A stretch of 64,000 nucleotides of DNA, taken from positions 1,798,030 through 1,862,029 of the forward strand of contig JABTTQ020002610.1 in NCBI GenBank assembly GCA_016081115.2, read 5' to 3'. Positions 32,517-45,429 of this stretch are shown one piece after another; within the stretch, counting starts at the first letter, position 1; each line of letters begins with the position of its first letter. This DNA comes from Rehmannia glutinosa. Its lineage: Eukaryota; Streptophyta; Magnoliopsida; Lamiales; Orobanchaceae. The notes below the pieces were generated by a model. It did no database searches. It saw nothing but the letters and a program-made list of their open reading frames with translations, and was not told the DNA's origin. Both the position numbers and the translations under genes were made by a program.

Positions 32517-33443
32517 TCCTTTATATATTCTTTTATTATATGAATTCTTGATTGATTTTCACGAAATTGCTTAGTTGATATTGTACGCTTGTATTAATTA
32601 GCTCTAGATTATTTAGATGACTTATTACATAAGTGATAGATATAGCTTATAGAATAAGGTATTTGATTTATTGATAAGAGATTATGGGATAGATAAGTAG
32701 GATATGATATATTATAAGAAAATTAGCTTATATTATAAGATAGATGATAAACCTTAAATAAGAGGAAGAGATAAGGGGATTAGTAAATAGAGATAAGAGG
32801 ACTCAATTATCATTAAATTATAAAAAAATAAAAGAAAAATTAAGGATGGAAGACATGGGGTGGACGAGCATCAAGGGAGGGAGCAAGGAGGACATTTTCT
32901 TCCTCCAACACAAGTATGTTAGCTTGCCTATAATATCACGAAACCCATTCTCCCATGTTACCTACACCTATGCAAGCATGCAATACCCCAAACACCAATA
33001 TAAGCATGCAAAAGACTGCATCAACTTGTCTCCATATGCAACGATAAACAAACAAAAAAAAAAAAGGAAGGAAAATGCAAGCCTATTTTCGGCCTTAGCA
33101 AATTAGGAGGGAACAAAACTAATTCATTCATCCAACATTCACCTAACACTCTTACTTCCTCACAGTTCAACAAAACATCAAAACCTCCTCCTTATTTCCC
33201 CTTAAGTGAATACACTTAAAGGCAAAGGTAAGAAATTTCTTCGTCTTTCAGCTTCATCTTCACCTTGTTACTTGAGGACTTTTTTTCATCTTCTAACCTT
33301 GATGAATCACACCTCTTGAAGCACCTACGGTGGTCGAATACTTGAAGAAAAGAGTGCGAGAAGACTTTGATTTTTTTATAAGTGATTAGAGCTTCAAGAC
33401 AAGTCGAGGTGTTAAGGTAATCTTCTAAGTTTTAATTACACCT
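32517..33443 (+). mobile_element. Long gypsy-type LTR, copy 2, piece 2
   Basis: From about 32,965 it aligns with 28,173-28,640. It stops at GGTAATCTTCTAAGTTTTAA, exactly where the Sirevirus LTR begins. The matching continuation is at 61,131. Confidence 0.6.
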
Positions 33444-34834
33444 TCGTTAGGGAAGTTCATTGTATAGATTTTGACGATTCTTAGAAAACTATGTGTTAGG
33501 AAGTTTACAACCCAATATTTATGTAATTTCGCTTATATAATAGATAAGACTTATGCTAACTCAAACAACTAAGTATACACTCATAAAACTTGTTGAAGGC
33601 ATTTGGAAGACTAAATGGCGAGTAATAAAAATTCATGAGACTCTCGGCTAAGTACCATGTTCATAAGACTCTCACCGAGTGTTTTACCGGTAAAAGTCAA
33701 AGCGATGTCGACATCGAGTTGAGGAAGAAGACCTTTTACGAAGACTTACAACTCAAAAAAATTTAAAAATCGGTCGGTGGGTAAAATATTTGAAGGATTA
33801 AGTCAATGGATGAGATCCATTTCGAGTCGGGAGGATTTTTATTAAACATGTCAAGTAAAATGTTTGACCACAAAAATACTAACGCATTTATGAAGGGAAA
33901 AGAGGTTTAACTAATGGAAGGGCACATGCGGTATCGGTTTGAGTGCGAAGCCAAAAAGAATACAAGGAAGGGCCAACATCAAAGCTTCAAAGAAAGGACA
34001 TGCCAATTGTCCAACGGTGAGATTTGAATTTCTCTATCTCTTCAATGGACAAAATTCAAATCTACACCATAAAAGGCGAGGAAAAATTGAGGAGAGAATA
34101 CAAGACACAAGAAAGAGAGAGAAGAAATTCAAGCAAGTAATCTATAAAGCAAAAACCATACTCTCTCAAGCTTTAACTAAAATCATCAAGCTTCATTCAA
34201 GACACCTTATCCTACACTCTTTTTAAACATTAAGGTTGTTATTAGTTGAATAGGAAACTTTATGAAAATAAAACCGAGGTATATGTTTCCTTGAAGTGCG
34301 GGGAGTGTAGAAAGGTTCTTGTCTATCAGCTGGAGTGTGAGAGGGTTGTGTGAATAAGTCTTGCATCAACTTGGTGGTCAAGTAGCTAGAAGAGTCTAGT
34401 GAAGAGCGAGTCAAGCGGTGGTTTGTATGAACAAAGGTGCTCGGACTATTTGTAACTTTATCTAAAGTCATTTGATCTTAGTTGATTCCTCTAGAGTAGG
34501 AAAAGAGTGGATATAGAGGAATTACCCCGTCATCGAACCACTATAATTATTTGTGTCATTTAAATTTAGTTCTTTATATTCCGTCTTTCATATTATTGTT
34601 TAACTTGCTTTAATAACTCTCTAAAAACACAAGTGTTGATTCTTTGAAACTCAAAGGTATAAAATTTCTGCTTTGTTATTAAAGGAAAACTAATTTTCTA
34701 AAAGTTGTTATTCTTATTGATTACTCTATGAACAACTCTATCAAGTGATGCATTAAGTGGTTAACTCTCTTGAATATCGACTTAACTTCAAGGTTGATTA
34801 TGGGATAAAGCGACTCTCTTTTTTGAAGGAACTC
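33444..34834 (+). mobile_element. Outer Sirevirus, 5' LTR (truncated)
   Basis: GTTAGGGAAGTTCATTGTA with AGATTTTGACGATTC matches the Sirevirus LTR start. GAATTACCCCGTC, TTGTGTCATTTA and the region up to 34,830 match 41,050-41,400. The last part and the primer site are missing; the LTR runs directly into gag. Confidence 0.65.
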
Positions 34835-36351
34835 ACGAGATCAAAGAAAATAAGCTTACAACGGCGATCTAGAAATTTATAAACTTCAAAATGATTGCGG
34901 GAGAATCATTGGACCAATTGGATACAAGATTCACAGAAAGTATCAATGAACTATCGGCCATAGGGAAGAAATATACACGAGAAGAATATGAAGATACATA
35001 GAGCACTACCAACAATTGAGTGGGAAATGAAAGTCATGGAAATGAGTCACTCAATGGACCTCAAAAATGTCTAACCATGAACTATTCTCAGATTTGAGGG
35101 CATATGAGTTTGAGCTTGAAAGGAAATATTTGGATGGGCTTTGCTCCACCCACAATTGTTGCACTAATAACATGTGAGTCAAAGACAACAGAGTAAAACA
35201 ATCTCATTGACAAAGAATAAATTTCTCTAACGGTTAAGAGGTTCAACAAGTTCTTTAAGAAGAATTATTAGAGAAACAAAGGAGAATCATCAAGGAGACA
35301 TTCAGCCCGTCAAAAGAAAAAGCTGGAGAGAACTCTTAAGAGAACTTACAAGAAAGTGAAGCATGTCTTTGGGCTGAGATAACCTAGTCATTTTGCGGTT
35401 GAGTGCCCTTATCCACTAGTCAACAAATATAGAATTGAAGAAGAAAATAAAATCTTCAAAGAAAGAAGAAAGAAAGAAAGAAAAGAAACCCATGGTGCAT
35501 TTGAAACCAAAGCTGTTAAAGGAAAGATGCGAGAAGGGTTAGACATCGGTGAAGGCGATTACTCATCCGATCTTGAGGAAGATCGCTAAGCTAATTTGTC
35601 TTATGGACAAAGAGCAAGAAGATGATGTAATTCCTAACTCATCCGATTGATTGTGATTCAAGTTATCATGACACACATGCATCATCCTCCATAGATATTT
35701 ATGACTCATTGGTTAAAATAATGAAAGATTTTGAGCACATCAAATCTTCACACATCCTTCTAAAATGAGGAAAATATCCAACTTAAATGGAAAAACTCAA
35801 CCGATTTCGAAAAGCTAAGTTCTCCAAGTCACATAGCTAATGAGAACAAAAGTTAAAGGTGATATTGAGCTAATATAAGTAGAGTGTTATGTTAAAGAGA
35901 AAAGAGAACAAGAACTCAAAATTGTAATTGCATAACTCAACAAATAATCTAAAACATTAGATGAATTGATAATTATACAAAAGGAAATATGAGACAAAGT
36001 GGATTAGGCTTCACCTCCTTTGTAAATGTGCAAGTTCCCGAGAATGATCTAAGAAAAAGACTTCACAAGTAATGAGGGTAGCCATAAATCTAAGATACCA
36101 TATATTTCACCTACACATAACCAAACATACACACATAATGGTCTTGGTTACGAGAGGAAAATTAAAGAAATGAGTTGGTTCATGATAAGATCTTTGAAAT
36201 AAAATTGGAAGAATCAATCAACGGACTCAAAATAGATAATATTATATGAGAAGCAAACTAAACTACCAAAAAACCCAGAACTTTTAAGGAAATAAAACAA
36301 ATGAAGGAAATCGTAGAAAGCACCCCACACAAGATGATTGGATCCACCCAT
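34835..36351 (+). pseudogene. Outer Sirevirus gag, heavily decayed
   Basis: The pieces read as Sirevirus gag: GESLDQLDTRFTESINELSAIGKKY (about 34,900-34,975), EWEMKVMEMSHSMD, KRFNKFFKKNY, and after a shift a knuckle remnant PSHFAVECPYPLVNKY (about 35,383-35,430). An Asp/Ser-rich linker follows. Many stops interrupt it. It ends at 36,351 against the reversed LTR start; the continuation (protease) is found at 58,815. Confidence 0.65.
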
Positions 36352-36423
36352 GAAATATGGGGTGCCAACTTAGTCTAAGTTTTACATGGTATCATCAAAA
36401 TCTAACAAATAAATTTCCTAACA
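36352..36423 (-). mobile_element. Reverse Sirevirus, remnant of its 3' LTR
   Basis: On the minus strand TGTTAGGAAATTTATT starts at 36,423 and continues ATGTAAAACTTAGACTAAG. Only about 72 bp of the LTR is left. Confidence 0.65.
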
Positions 36424-36436
36424 ATTTCCCTTTTTT
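36424..36436 (-). promoter_or_regulatory. Polypurine tract of the reverse Sirevirus
   Basis: The minus strand reads AAAAAAGGGAAAT, directly before the LTR start. Confidence 0.6.
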
Positions 36437-39400
36437 GATGATGCCAAAACTTAAAACAAATAATATAAGTAAACAACAAAAAGAAATACAAGCGGCAAAG
36501 AATAACAAAGAATGTATGCTTTTGAATAATCATTTTATTGATCATAGCATTCTTGTCCTTTACAAAAGTTTCTAAGAACTATCGAGCTTTTTACATCAAT
36601 ACAACATGTATCTATGCTAAGTTACAAGAAAAATTGAGAGCTATTACAGAAGACTTACATCTATGTATTTACTACAAAATACATGAAGGGGTTCGCAGCA
36701 CACTTCATCGCCTTTGTTGTTTCCTTCTTCTCTCTTCTTCATCATTTTGTCTTCTTGTCATCCTCGATCTCCTCCTCCTCCTTTCCTCTTTTTCTCTCTT
36801 CTTTTTCTCATAAGCTCTCCTAGCAATGCAGGATCATCCCTTCACTGTCTTTCAAGCCATTTTCAATTCGCTCTCTCATTTTCTTCCTATTGCCTTCTAT
36901 TGGCTTCTAGCTTGCGTGCAACCTCAAGATTTGCAATATGGTCATGTCCAGCATAAATATGTGATCCCTTTCTTCTTGTGGATCCACATACGTAACATCC
37001 TTTGGTCTTGGCCATGGTTGAGAACCTCTTCCACTGTCACCATGTCTTCCCGATCTCCGACTCGGCTCCTCTTCCTTTAGGAGTATATTTGATTAGGGCC
37101 TTAGGCTTTCCATTTGAGTGATCTTTGGAAGTCTGCTGCTTATCGGTGATGTGCATGCATCCAATCCTTTCTCCCAATACACATCCCAAGCTTGAGGTAG
37201 AGTCATCCCTTCAAAATAACCTTGACTACTAGAGTTTGAAACTCCTCTAGAGATCTGGGCTCAGATCTAGCAGCATCGGCATAGTTATGTCTTTCGGGGC
37301 TTGATCGTGACATAATACATTTTGGTGGAGGACCACCATATTGCTTCATGATTTCTTCAACGCGAGCTGACTGCTTCTCAGCTACTTCCTCGAATGCAGC
37401 TTCGATGGCCTTTCTTTTATCTTTCATGGCCACCTTAGCTCTTTCAATGGGTAGGTTCTTGGGTAGCTTCTTGAGAATAGAAATTGTGACTCGACCTATC
37501 TGTGGGGTTTCAACATACATCAATTTCAAAGGAAGATTTTGGAACTTCCTTCCCCCCTCAGCTTTGTCACCTCCTTTCTTCACTTCTTGTTTCAATCCCT
37601 TAAGGGCCTCTTCTTCCACTTTTTGGCATCATCACCAAAAAGAGAGTCCCGCTTTGAGTTTGCTATTGAGTGGGCTTTTTGAAACTCGGACCAAGTAGCC
37701 TTTGACTCGGCTTTCACCAGTTTCATTTCAACCATGAGAAGGCTGAACTTGTCATTCATATTGTTCTCTAGGCGTTTAATCTCGAGTCTAGTGATAATGC
37801 TTAAGCTGTTCCATATCCGACTTAAGTGAGGTTTCCATCGACCATGTACTCTTTCATCCTCTTCGATACATCGAGGTGTCCGCACTCTACATTAACATCT
37901 TTGCAAATAAGGCCTTGAAGTGACGGACTTGCTCGGATCGCATGGTTATGTTGTGCGGCCCATTACCTTATTCTAACAACAATCCCTCTCAAGTCATTTG
38001 TGCGGGCTGTATCCCGATTGTCGATCTAAGATCCAGAGATGCCTGGTGGCATTCCATCTTTTCAATCTCTTCACGAGATAGTTTTGAAGGCTTTACGAAA
38101 CTCAACTCCCGAGGCGGACTCGGGTGCTGGTCACTCTGCATTGAGCGAAGTCCATTGGCACAATTGTATCAGTGGGAATGATGGGCTCTTCTTGCTGAGA
38201 ATACTTCTTTAGGTCTCCTGGCAGATTCAGCTCCCAAATCTAGCAATTTGTTGTGAAGGGAAACATGTCCTCAAAAACATCATCTCGAGCGAATGGAATC
38301 TCCGTGTATGCAGCTTACGGGAGTATTCCCTTGTTCTTGATGCATAGAACCGACTCTCTATACCTCGGCCGGAAGCATCATTGCGAGATGTCACACTGTG
38401 AAAGCCTCGTGATGGAGCTGTTGAAGTCGTTCTTGTAGTATTTTGTGGAAGCTCGCGTGACTGACTATTCAGTGGAGCGATTGATTGTGTTTGCTCATTT
38501 GGTCGAGCCTCAACTGTCTTAACAGCTTCTTTAGTCTCAGTGGGTTTGTCCAATTGAGTTACCTGGTCCTCACTGTCTCATCTGCGTCATCGGAAGATGA
38601 TGAGGCCTTTGGATATGGCTCATCATCAAAATTGAATCTCATTCGAGCCGTCTTATCACCGACTTGGCTCGAGATTTGAGAACATCCTCAGCCTTGTCCA
38701 ACGAAGAATCTTGGGTGTGCGGACTCGGCTTCATCCTCCGATCCCAAAAAGGATATGTCTATGGTCTCTTGGGAATCATGAAGGGCGCCGATCTCCTCTC
38801 TCTGCAGCAGCTCCTTCAAGTTGAGGATTGTTCTGTTCACCTTGCTCTTTACCTAGGGAAGTCTCAACCTCCCTTAGGCCTTCTTTACCCCAATAGTCTC
38901 AACCACGGTAGGGCCTTCAGCAATCCATTTGACAGTCTCAACTGTCTTACGGTCCTCTACAATCCCTTCGACAGACTTAGTTGTCTTAGGGTCTTAGACG
39001 TTTGCATCCTTCGGAGTCTCAACTCCTTGGATTGCACTTTCAGAGCCCAGAGTCTTAACTCCCAGGGCTTCACCATCCTTTTCCTTAGCTGCATCGCCCG
39101 GCTTCAATTGCCGCATGGCGGTTGACATCTCAGTGAGACAGACTTAATCTGTTCGAAAGTGTCGTTAATGTCACTCGCTCTTCCGTGATCTTCTCTCCTT
39201 CGCCTCCAAAGCGCAATGTTTGGTCTCCCACAAACATCCTCCAACCTTGTTGTGGTGGAGAGAGTTTCCCCTCGGGCGCACCGGTGATTGAATCACAATA
39301 GGGTCACTCTTCTCTTGAGACACGGTTATTGTTCCTCCGAGTGATCGATCGCAAGGGCAGTGTCTTAGCACCTTCGTTAGGGTTAGGCTTGGCTTGGGTG

Positions 39401-39901
39401 CCCAAATTCCCAGCTTGATCGCCATGTCCTTAAGAGCCATCCATTGAGTTCACTGCGCCACTCCCAAAGGATCAGTCCTAGGAGAGACTTTGGAGGACTC
39501 TCTGGACCTTCTTGGAGATTCATCTCATGCATGGCTTTATATATTCCCTGATAGCCTCTGCATCTCGGACTTCTCTCTGCTGCAGCGCAGGTCCATCTCC
39601 TCCATATCACTATCGGTAGACTCATAAATATGCTCATAAGTCCCCTGTGTGTACGTGCATCTTGGATTTCCCCAAAGCTCGGTTTGCTCCTCAGTTTTTC
39701 TCCTTCTCTTCCTCCTTAATGAGTCGAAGGGTTTCCATACTGACTCTCTTCATTCGAGCAAATCAGACAGTTGCATGTCCAAGAAATCGAGTAACTCTTC
39801 ATTCTCCTCAATAAATTCAGGGCGAACAAACTGTTGCCTTGAATAATCCACTTCCATGCGCTCCATTCCCTCGTTTGCGCTAAATGTCCGGGTAGACTAG
39901 A
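36437..39901 (-). pseudogene. Reverse Sirevirus extra reading frame, C-terminal part
   Basis: Minus-strand pieces (39,637-39,383, 39,440-39,171, 38,553-38,227, 37,885-37,592, 37,619-37,203) align with the extra frame of the inner Sirevirus. The best match is 37,619-37,203, with RKAIEAAFEEVAEKQ and IMKQYGGPPP, against RKIVEAEMTEIERKM and ILKQYGG at about 51,545-51,640. The product is charged, Lys/Glu-rich and probably coiled-coil. Sireviruses are known to carry an added frame here, sometimes called env-like; I see no signal peptide. After it, GATCAATAAAATG on the minus strand is a likely polyadenylation region. It is split from its N-terminal part by the insertion at 39,902. Confidence 0.6.
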
Positions 39902-41467
39902 TGTTGGGAAATTTATTGTTTAGATTTTGATGAATGCCATGTAAAACTTAGACTAGAAAGTTGGCACCCCATTTTCTTTGTAATTTGCATTGTAATAGAT
40001 AGGGTTGTACGAGCTGAGTCAAGTCAGCTATGCCTGGATATGCAAGAAGTCAACTGGAGGCTAAAATGAAGACTCCGCTGTGAAGCAGCTGAGTATGGCA
40101 AGGAGGAGAAGTCAAGAACTCGACTGAAGGAGTATCAGTTGATACAGCTGTATGAAGTGTCAGTCAAGTCAACTCAAGATAGCCAAGTCTCAAGTTGAAG
40201 TGACAGATGAGTCATCCAATGATTGGGAGCTGACTCGAAGTCACCTGGGGAAGTTAAGGAACTGCAGTCAAGTCAAGACAACTGAAAAGAGTCCATTGCA
40301 CAGAAGTCAAGAAAGTTACTTAAATAGTAATACTTCCATGGTGGAATATTCTAAAGTGCCTTCATCCCAGAAGCGTGCAAAAGGAATAAACCAATGGGAA
40401 GCACTGCACCTGTGTCAGGCTCTGAAAAGCTGAAGGTTCATTTAATATGAGGTAATGTCAATTTCAAGGACTGCAACAAGACAAGCCAATGACCACTAGT
40501 GTCTTTTGAAAATCAGCCTATCTCTTCAACGGGCAGATTTTTTAAAGAGCACTATAAAAGGCAGATGAATCACTTTGAGAGAAGGTTACCTGAACCACGA
40601 ACATTCAAGTTATTATTATTTGTAACCTACAAAAATATTCTCAAGTTACTCAAGCAAATCCTCAAGCTTAAACTTGAAGGAAATCGATCCAACACCAAGA
40701 TGTGAAGGAAAGACAACCTCATACTGTTGAAGAGGAAACTTTTGAAGAATCAAAAGGGGTCTGCATTCCAAGGAGGATTGTAGAAAGGTTCAAGGTCGAA
40801 CCAGTCTCAAGTCATTGGAGGGCTTCGTGATCAAATCCAAGAAGCTTGAGCAAGTGAGTCATGTAGTAGCAAGGCAAATGCCTGAAGAAGAAGGCGAGTC
40901 GCACGAGAAGCCATTTGTGTGACCAAGGCATCTCGGATCGAGTCCCAAAGGATCAAGTCGATTTGTGTGATCAAGACTTGTATCCGGATCGATAACCACT
41001 TTGTACTACGATCAATACTTAGTGGATTCCTCCAGGATTTGGAGAAAGAGGATTAGAAGAATTACCCCATCTTGAACCTCTATAAAATTTATTGTGTCAT
41101 TTACATTTTAGCATTTACTTTTTGCATATTACTTTATATCTGCTAATAATTTGCTATCCAATTGATATTTAACAAAGTGCTAAAACCAAGTGTTAAAACA
41201 AACTTAAACCAAATTCAAGGGTGTTAAGTCTTCCGTTGAAAATCTTATCACGGACAAGTTAAGTATAAGACTAAGCGGTGAGTTATTCTATCAACAACTT
41301 AGTCGAGTCTATTGAGTGGCTAACTCTTTGGTTAACTAACTTAGTGTCCATCAAGGACTTAGCCGTGAAATTAACTCTCGAATAATTTTAAAAGGACTAA
41401 ATCGAAAAGTTGGTAAGGTTTATTCAACCCCCTTCTAAACCTTACACTCACACCCTTGGGACCTACA
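39902..41467 (+). repeat. 5' LTR of the inner Sirevirus
   Basis: It starts TGTTGGGAAATTTATT, ends GGGACCTACA, and has TATAAAAG at 40,553-40,560. It aligns throughout with the 3' LTR, but CAG/CTG triplets frequent here are largely replaced there. Confidence 0.9.
40553..40560 (+). promoter_or_regulatory. TATA box, 5' LTR of the inner Sirevirus
   Basis: GCACTATAAAAG is conserved in the 3' LTR (53,062-53,069). Confidence 0.6.
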
Positions 41468-41469
41468 AG

Positions 41470-41481
41470 TGGTATCGGAGC
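41470..41481 (+). promoter_or_regulatory. Primer binding site of the inner Sirevirus
   Basis: TGGTATCGGAGC follows the LTR by two bases. It is the tRNA-Met site with CAG read as CGG. Confidence 0.75.
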
Positions 41482-41596
41482 GGTTGGTTCATTCAACCTT
41501 CTCGACCAGTTCTTGAACTAGATCTCCAATCCTTCAAAGAAGTTTTTAACACTTGTTCTTTCAAAAGCCACTTTTAAAGCAAACAAAGTTATTATC

Positions 41597-42730
41597 ATGG
41601 AAGCAAATTTGACACGCATTCCTAAATTTACCATTGAAGAATTTGATGATGGAAAATACGTATGCGAGGCTCATCTATCGCTTTACATGATGAAATGTGG
41701 ATAGTGATAGAGGATGGGCCACCGCAAATAATGAAGGTGAACACGGCTGCAAGGAGAGTCTGAGTGAAGGAGAGGAGGATGCTCCTCCTAGACCAGCTAT
41801 GGTTGAAAAGCCAAGAGCCGAGTGGACAAATGATGATAGTAAAGATACAACCTTGACAATGTGGCCAAGAGGATATACTTTACAAGACTTTGGACAAAGC
41901 CATGTTCAACAAAGTCAAATCTTGCAAAACAACCAAAGAATGTGGGATAAATTGACCTAATCAAGGAAAACAAATTATCGTTGTTGTTCAAAAATTTGAA
42001 AACTTTAAAATGCTTGCGGGTGAAACAATGGACCAATGATGCTAGATACACACGAAGGAGATGTGTATGAAGATATTAAGAGCCTCGGTGAGTGGGAAAT
42101 GAAAACCATGGCTCTAAGACACTTTCGATGGACCTATCAAAAACATCCAATCATGAACTATTCTCGGACCTCAAAGCCTGTGAGTTTGAGTGAGAAGAAA
42201 AGATCAAGAGGAGATAGTTATGCCCAAAACATTTTGCACTCATTGTCGAGGAAGGGAAGAGAGTCGAGACGAAAAAGTCATTGACCAGGAAGAGATTACC
42301 TTGATGGTTAAAAGATTCAACAAGTTCTTCAACAAAAACTACAAAAGAAACAAAGGTGAATCCTCCAAAAGACATTTATCTCCTCCAAGTCAAGGGCGGA
42401 TAGGCCACCAAAGAGAGCCGAGTATCAAAAGGTCGAATATCAAAGAGCCGACAACCCAAGAAATGAGAGAGCTAATCAAAAAGTTGAAAACTTGTGTTGG
42501 AATTGAGACAACCAGGACACTTTGCCATTATTTGCCCATATCCTCTAGTGAACAAATACATGAATGAAGAAGAAAAAAAGTCTTGAGAGAAAGAAGGCAA
42601 GAAAAGAAAAGAGCAATGTTGGTCGCCGAGATGGCCGACACACTAAGTCAAAAGAAGCAAATGACTCAGAGAGTAGTGAAGCCGACTACTCAAGTGACTC
42701 GAAGAAGAAGCCTTAACTCTAATGGCTAAA
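41597..42730 (+). pseudogene. Inner Sirevirus gag, frameshifted
   Basis: ATGGAAGCAAATTTG (41,597) opens with MEANLTRIPKFTIEEFDDG. Later pieces in other frames are KENKLSLLFKNLKTLKMLAGETMDQ (about 41,965-42,035), GEWEMKTMALR, KRFNKFFNKNYKRNKGESSKRH (about 42,312-42,377) and, after a further shift, LRQPGHFAIICPYPLVNKYM, the second half of a CCHC knuckle (about 42,504-42,563). Gag forms the particle and binds RNA. At least four frame changes occur. A linker with recognisable coiled-coil pieces (about 42,830-43,150) continues towards the protease. Confidence 0.75.
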
Positions 42731-43863
42731 GAACAAGATCAACCTCGACCAAGAAGATGAGGTACACTCTAACTTATCTCATTCAGATTCTAGTAATAGT
42801 GATTGTGACACACACACTTCATCACCCACTAATCTTTATGATTCATTAGGCAAAATGATGAAAGATTTTGAGCATATTAAATCGTCACACTCACTATTAA
42901 ATGAGGAAAATAACCCACTAAAAGCCAAAACTCACGGTGACTAAGGAGCCGAGTACTCTAAGTCACATAGCTAATGAGAACAAAGAGTCAAGGCTGAAAA
43001 TGTTAAACTAATAGCGAGAGATAGTTGCTATAGAAAAGAGAGAAAATGATCTCAAAAATGTGATTGCTTCATTCACAAAGGCATCTAAATCATTGGATAA
43101 CTTTATCATGAGCCAAAAAGAATGTGGAGACAAGATGGCATAGGATTCAATTCCTTTGTGCATAGTTAAAATCCTAGAGTGATCTTGGAAAAAGGATCTT
43201 CAAATCATCAAGCATCTAAAAATCCAAGACACCAAATGTTGCACACACGGTCATTCCAAAGCACAATCACAAACAAACTGGCCTAGGTATAAAGGAAAAG
43301 GAAAACAACTGATTGAGTATCTTTGAGAGGACAATGAGAAGAAATCACAGAGTTCCTCAAAGCCAAACTTCAAATAGGAAGTACTGTGAAGAAGAAACAG
43401 AGCTACCAAAACTCCCTAAGTTCTATCAAAGGAACAAATATGATGCGAATGGTAGAAACTACACAAGTCAAGTGATTGGAATAATGTGAAATATCGCCCA
43501 AGACTCATGGAATACATGCCAAAATGGCAAAGACCTAGAACTCAAAGAAAGGTCATTCCAAAGGCAACAAAGCCATTATCGACACATATATGCACCCAAG
43601 AACTACACTCAGAGATATCACAATTACCCAAAGAAGGCAATTGCTAAAACACATGCACAGCAGGGGATACAGCAGACGAAAGAGACAAATCAGTATGAAC
43701 CTAAAGCCCCCAAGCAATTTGCCAAAGTTAATTATGATTATGGAACTGATAGATGGCAACCTCTTAGAGTCAAATCATTTGGCTATAGGTTGGTTGGATC
43801 ATCTTACAACACTAACTCTCAGGACCCAGGCAAGTATGGGTACCTAAAAACTAATTTCCTTGA

Positions 43864-44223
43864 TTGCAGGTTCAAGGAACAGCAGAGTGCCAAGGAACCT
43901 GGTACATGGATAGTGGTTGTTCCAGACACATGACAGGAAACAAGAAAAATTTGTCAAAGTTCAAGGAGATTAGAGGCGCAAAAGTCATATTTGGAGGAAA
44001 TGAAGCTCGGGAAATAAGAGGAATCGGATCCATAAAGAAAAATGGATTAGAAATCACAGATGTTGCATATGTTGAAGGCCTCAATTTCAACTTACTAAGC
44101 ATCAGTCAACTCTGTGACAAGGGCTATAATGTTGGATTCAATATGGGAGTGTGCCAAATCAAAGACACTGAATCAAATGAAGTAGTGTTGCAAGGATCCG
44201 ACAAAAGAACATGTATGTGGTAG
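43864..44223 (+). pseudogene. Inner Sirevirus protease and pre-integrase start
   Basis: The frame contains GTWYMDSGCSRHMTGNKKNL, with the aspartic protease active site Asp-Ser-Gly at 43,909-43,917. It continues with VIFGGNEAREIRGIGSIKKN, DVAYVEGLNFNLLSISQLCDKGYNVGF and VCQIKDTESNEVVLQG. The protease cuts the polyprotein. All active-site residues are present. The frame ends at the start of the GAG-pre-integrase region, which goes on in other frames to about 44,460. Confidence 0.85.
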
Positions 44224-44229
44224 ATTAGT

Positions 44230-45230
44230 CGATCGCCACACCAAGCACTTGTTTATTAGCAAAGAGTACAGCCGAATCAAGTTCACATGGGAACAAGAAG
44301 TTTGAGTCACCAATTTCAATACAATTAACAAGCTTGCAAGGAGTAATCTTGTAGAAGGACTCCCGGACTCAGATACAAGAAGGAAAGTGTTTGTGATGCA
44401 TGCCGATGGGAAAGCAGATTAAATCATCATTTAAAAGAAGTCAAGTCCATCTTCAACAAGAATATTGCATCTGCTACACATGGATCTATTTGGTCCATTG
44501 AGCCGATCAAAGATAAGTGGGAAGAAATACACTCTAGTAGTGGTGGATGATTATTCAAGATATACATGGACAATTTTCATGTGTAAAAAGAAAGAAACTT
44601 TGCGAGAAGTTACCACGGTGATGAAAAGAGTTCAAAATGAGAAGAGTCAAACCATTATAAAGATAATATCGATAGAGGAACCGAGTTTGTCAATGGAATA
44701 ATAACTCGATCTTGTGTTGAAAATGGTATTGCTCACGAATTATCTCTTGCAGCAAGGACTCCACAGTGAGAATGGAGTTGCAGAAAGAAGTAATAGAACT
44801 CTCGGTGAAGCAAAGAAGAACCATGTTAGTGAAGCAGGGTTACCTAAAAGATTTTGGGTGAATCCATAAGCACCGCATGCTATACTCAAAATAGGTGCAT
44901 GATAAATAGACGGTGACAAAGACTCCCTAAGAGATTTGGACATGGAGGAAGCCAAATGTTGCATACTTTAAAATATTAAGATGTAAATACTTCATCCGCA
45001 ACAATGGGAAGGATAATCTAAAGGCTTTTGATGCTAAAGGCGATGAAGGTATCTTCTTGGGATACTCAACAAAGCAAAACCCATAGAGTGCTAAACAAAA
45101 GGACTATGGTCATAGAAGAGTCTATCCATGTGGTTTTTTATGAACCTAATGTAAATGGAGAAGACATTGAAGAGTTAGTCGATAAGTCGAATCACCAACT
45201 ATACGAAGAGTCCCTATGTTGAAGCCGAAA
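44230..45230 (+). pseudogene. Inner Sirevirus integrase, frameshifted
   Basis: The frame 44,465-44,701 has LLHMDLFGPLSRSKISGKKYTLVVVDDYSRYTW (first catalytic Asp) and VMKRVQNEKSQTIIKI. The second Asp region is damaged near 44,665-44,705. NGVAERSNRTLGE (catalytic Glu) lies at about 44,772-44,811 in another frame. The C-terminal part with KAFDAKGDEGIFLGYS, NKRTMVIEESIHVVFYEPNVNGED (about 45,020-45,165) is also shifted. Confidence 0.8.
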
Positions 45231-45429
45231 CTGGTATTAATCAAGGTGAAGATGAGATAGTTGAACCTCAAAGACAATTTGGAAAATCTGCAGACTAAGT
45301 GATGATGAGAGAGCTGCTCAAAATAACACAAATTGCAAGACGATGAACCCAGCTAACTTACTACAACCCGATGTGAGATGGCTAAGAGACCATCCACCGA
45401 GCTAGTCATTGGAGATGTAAGAGACGGTG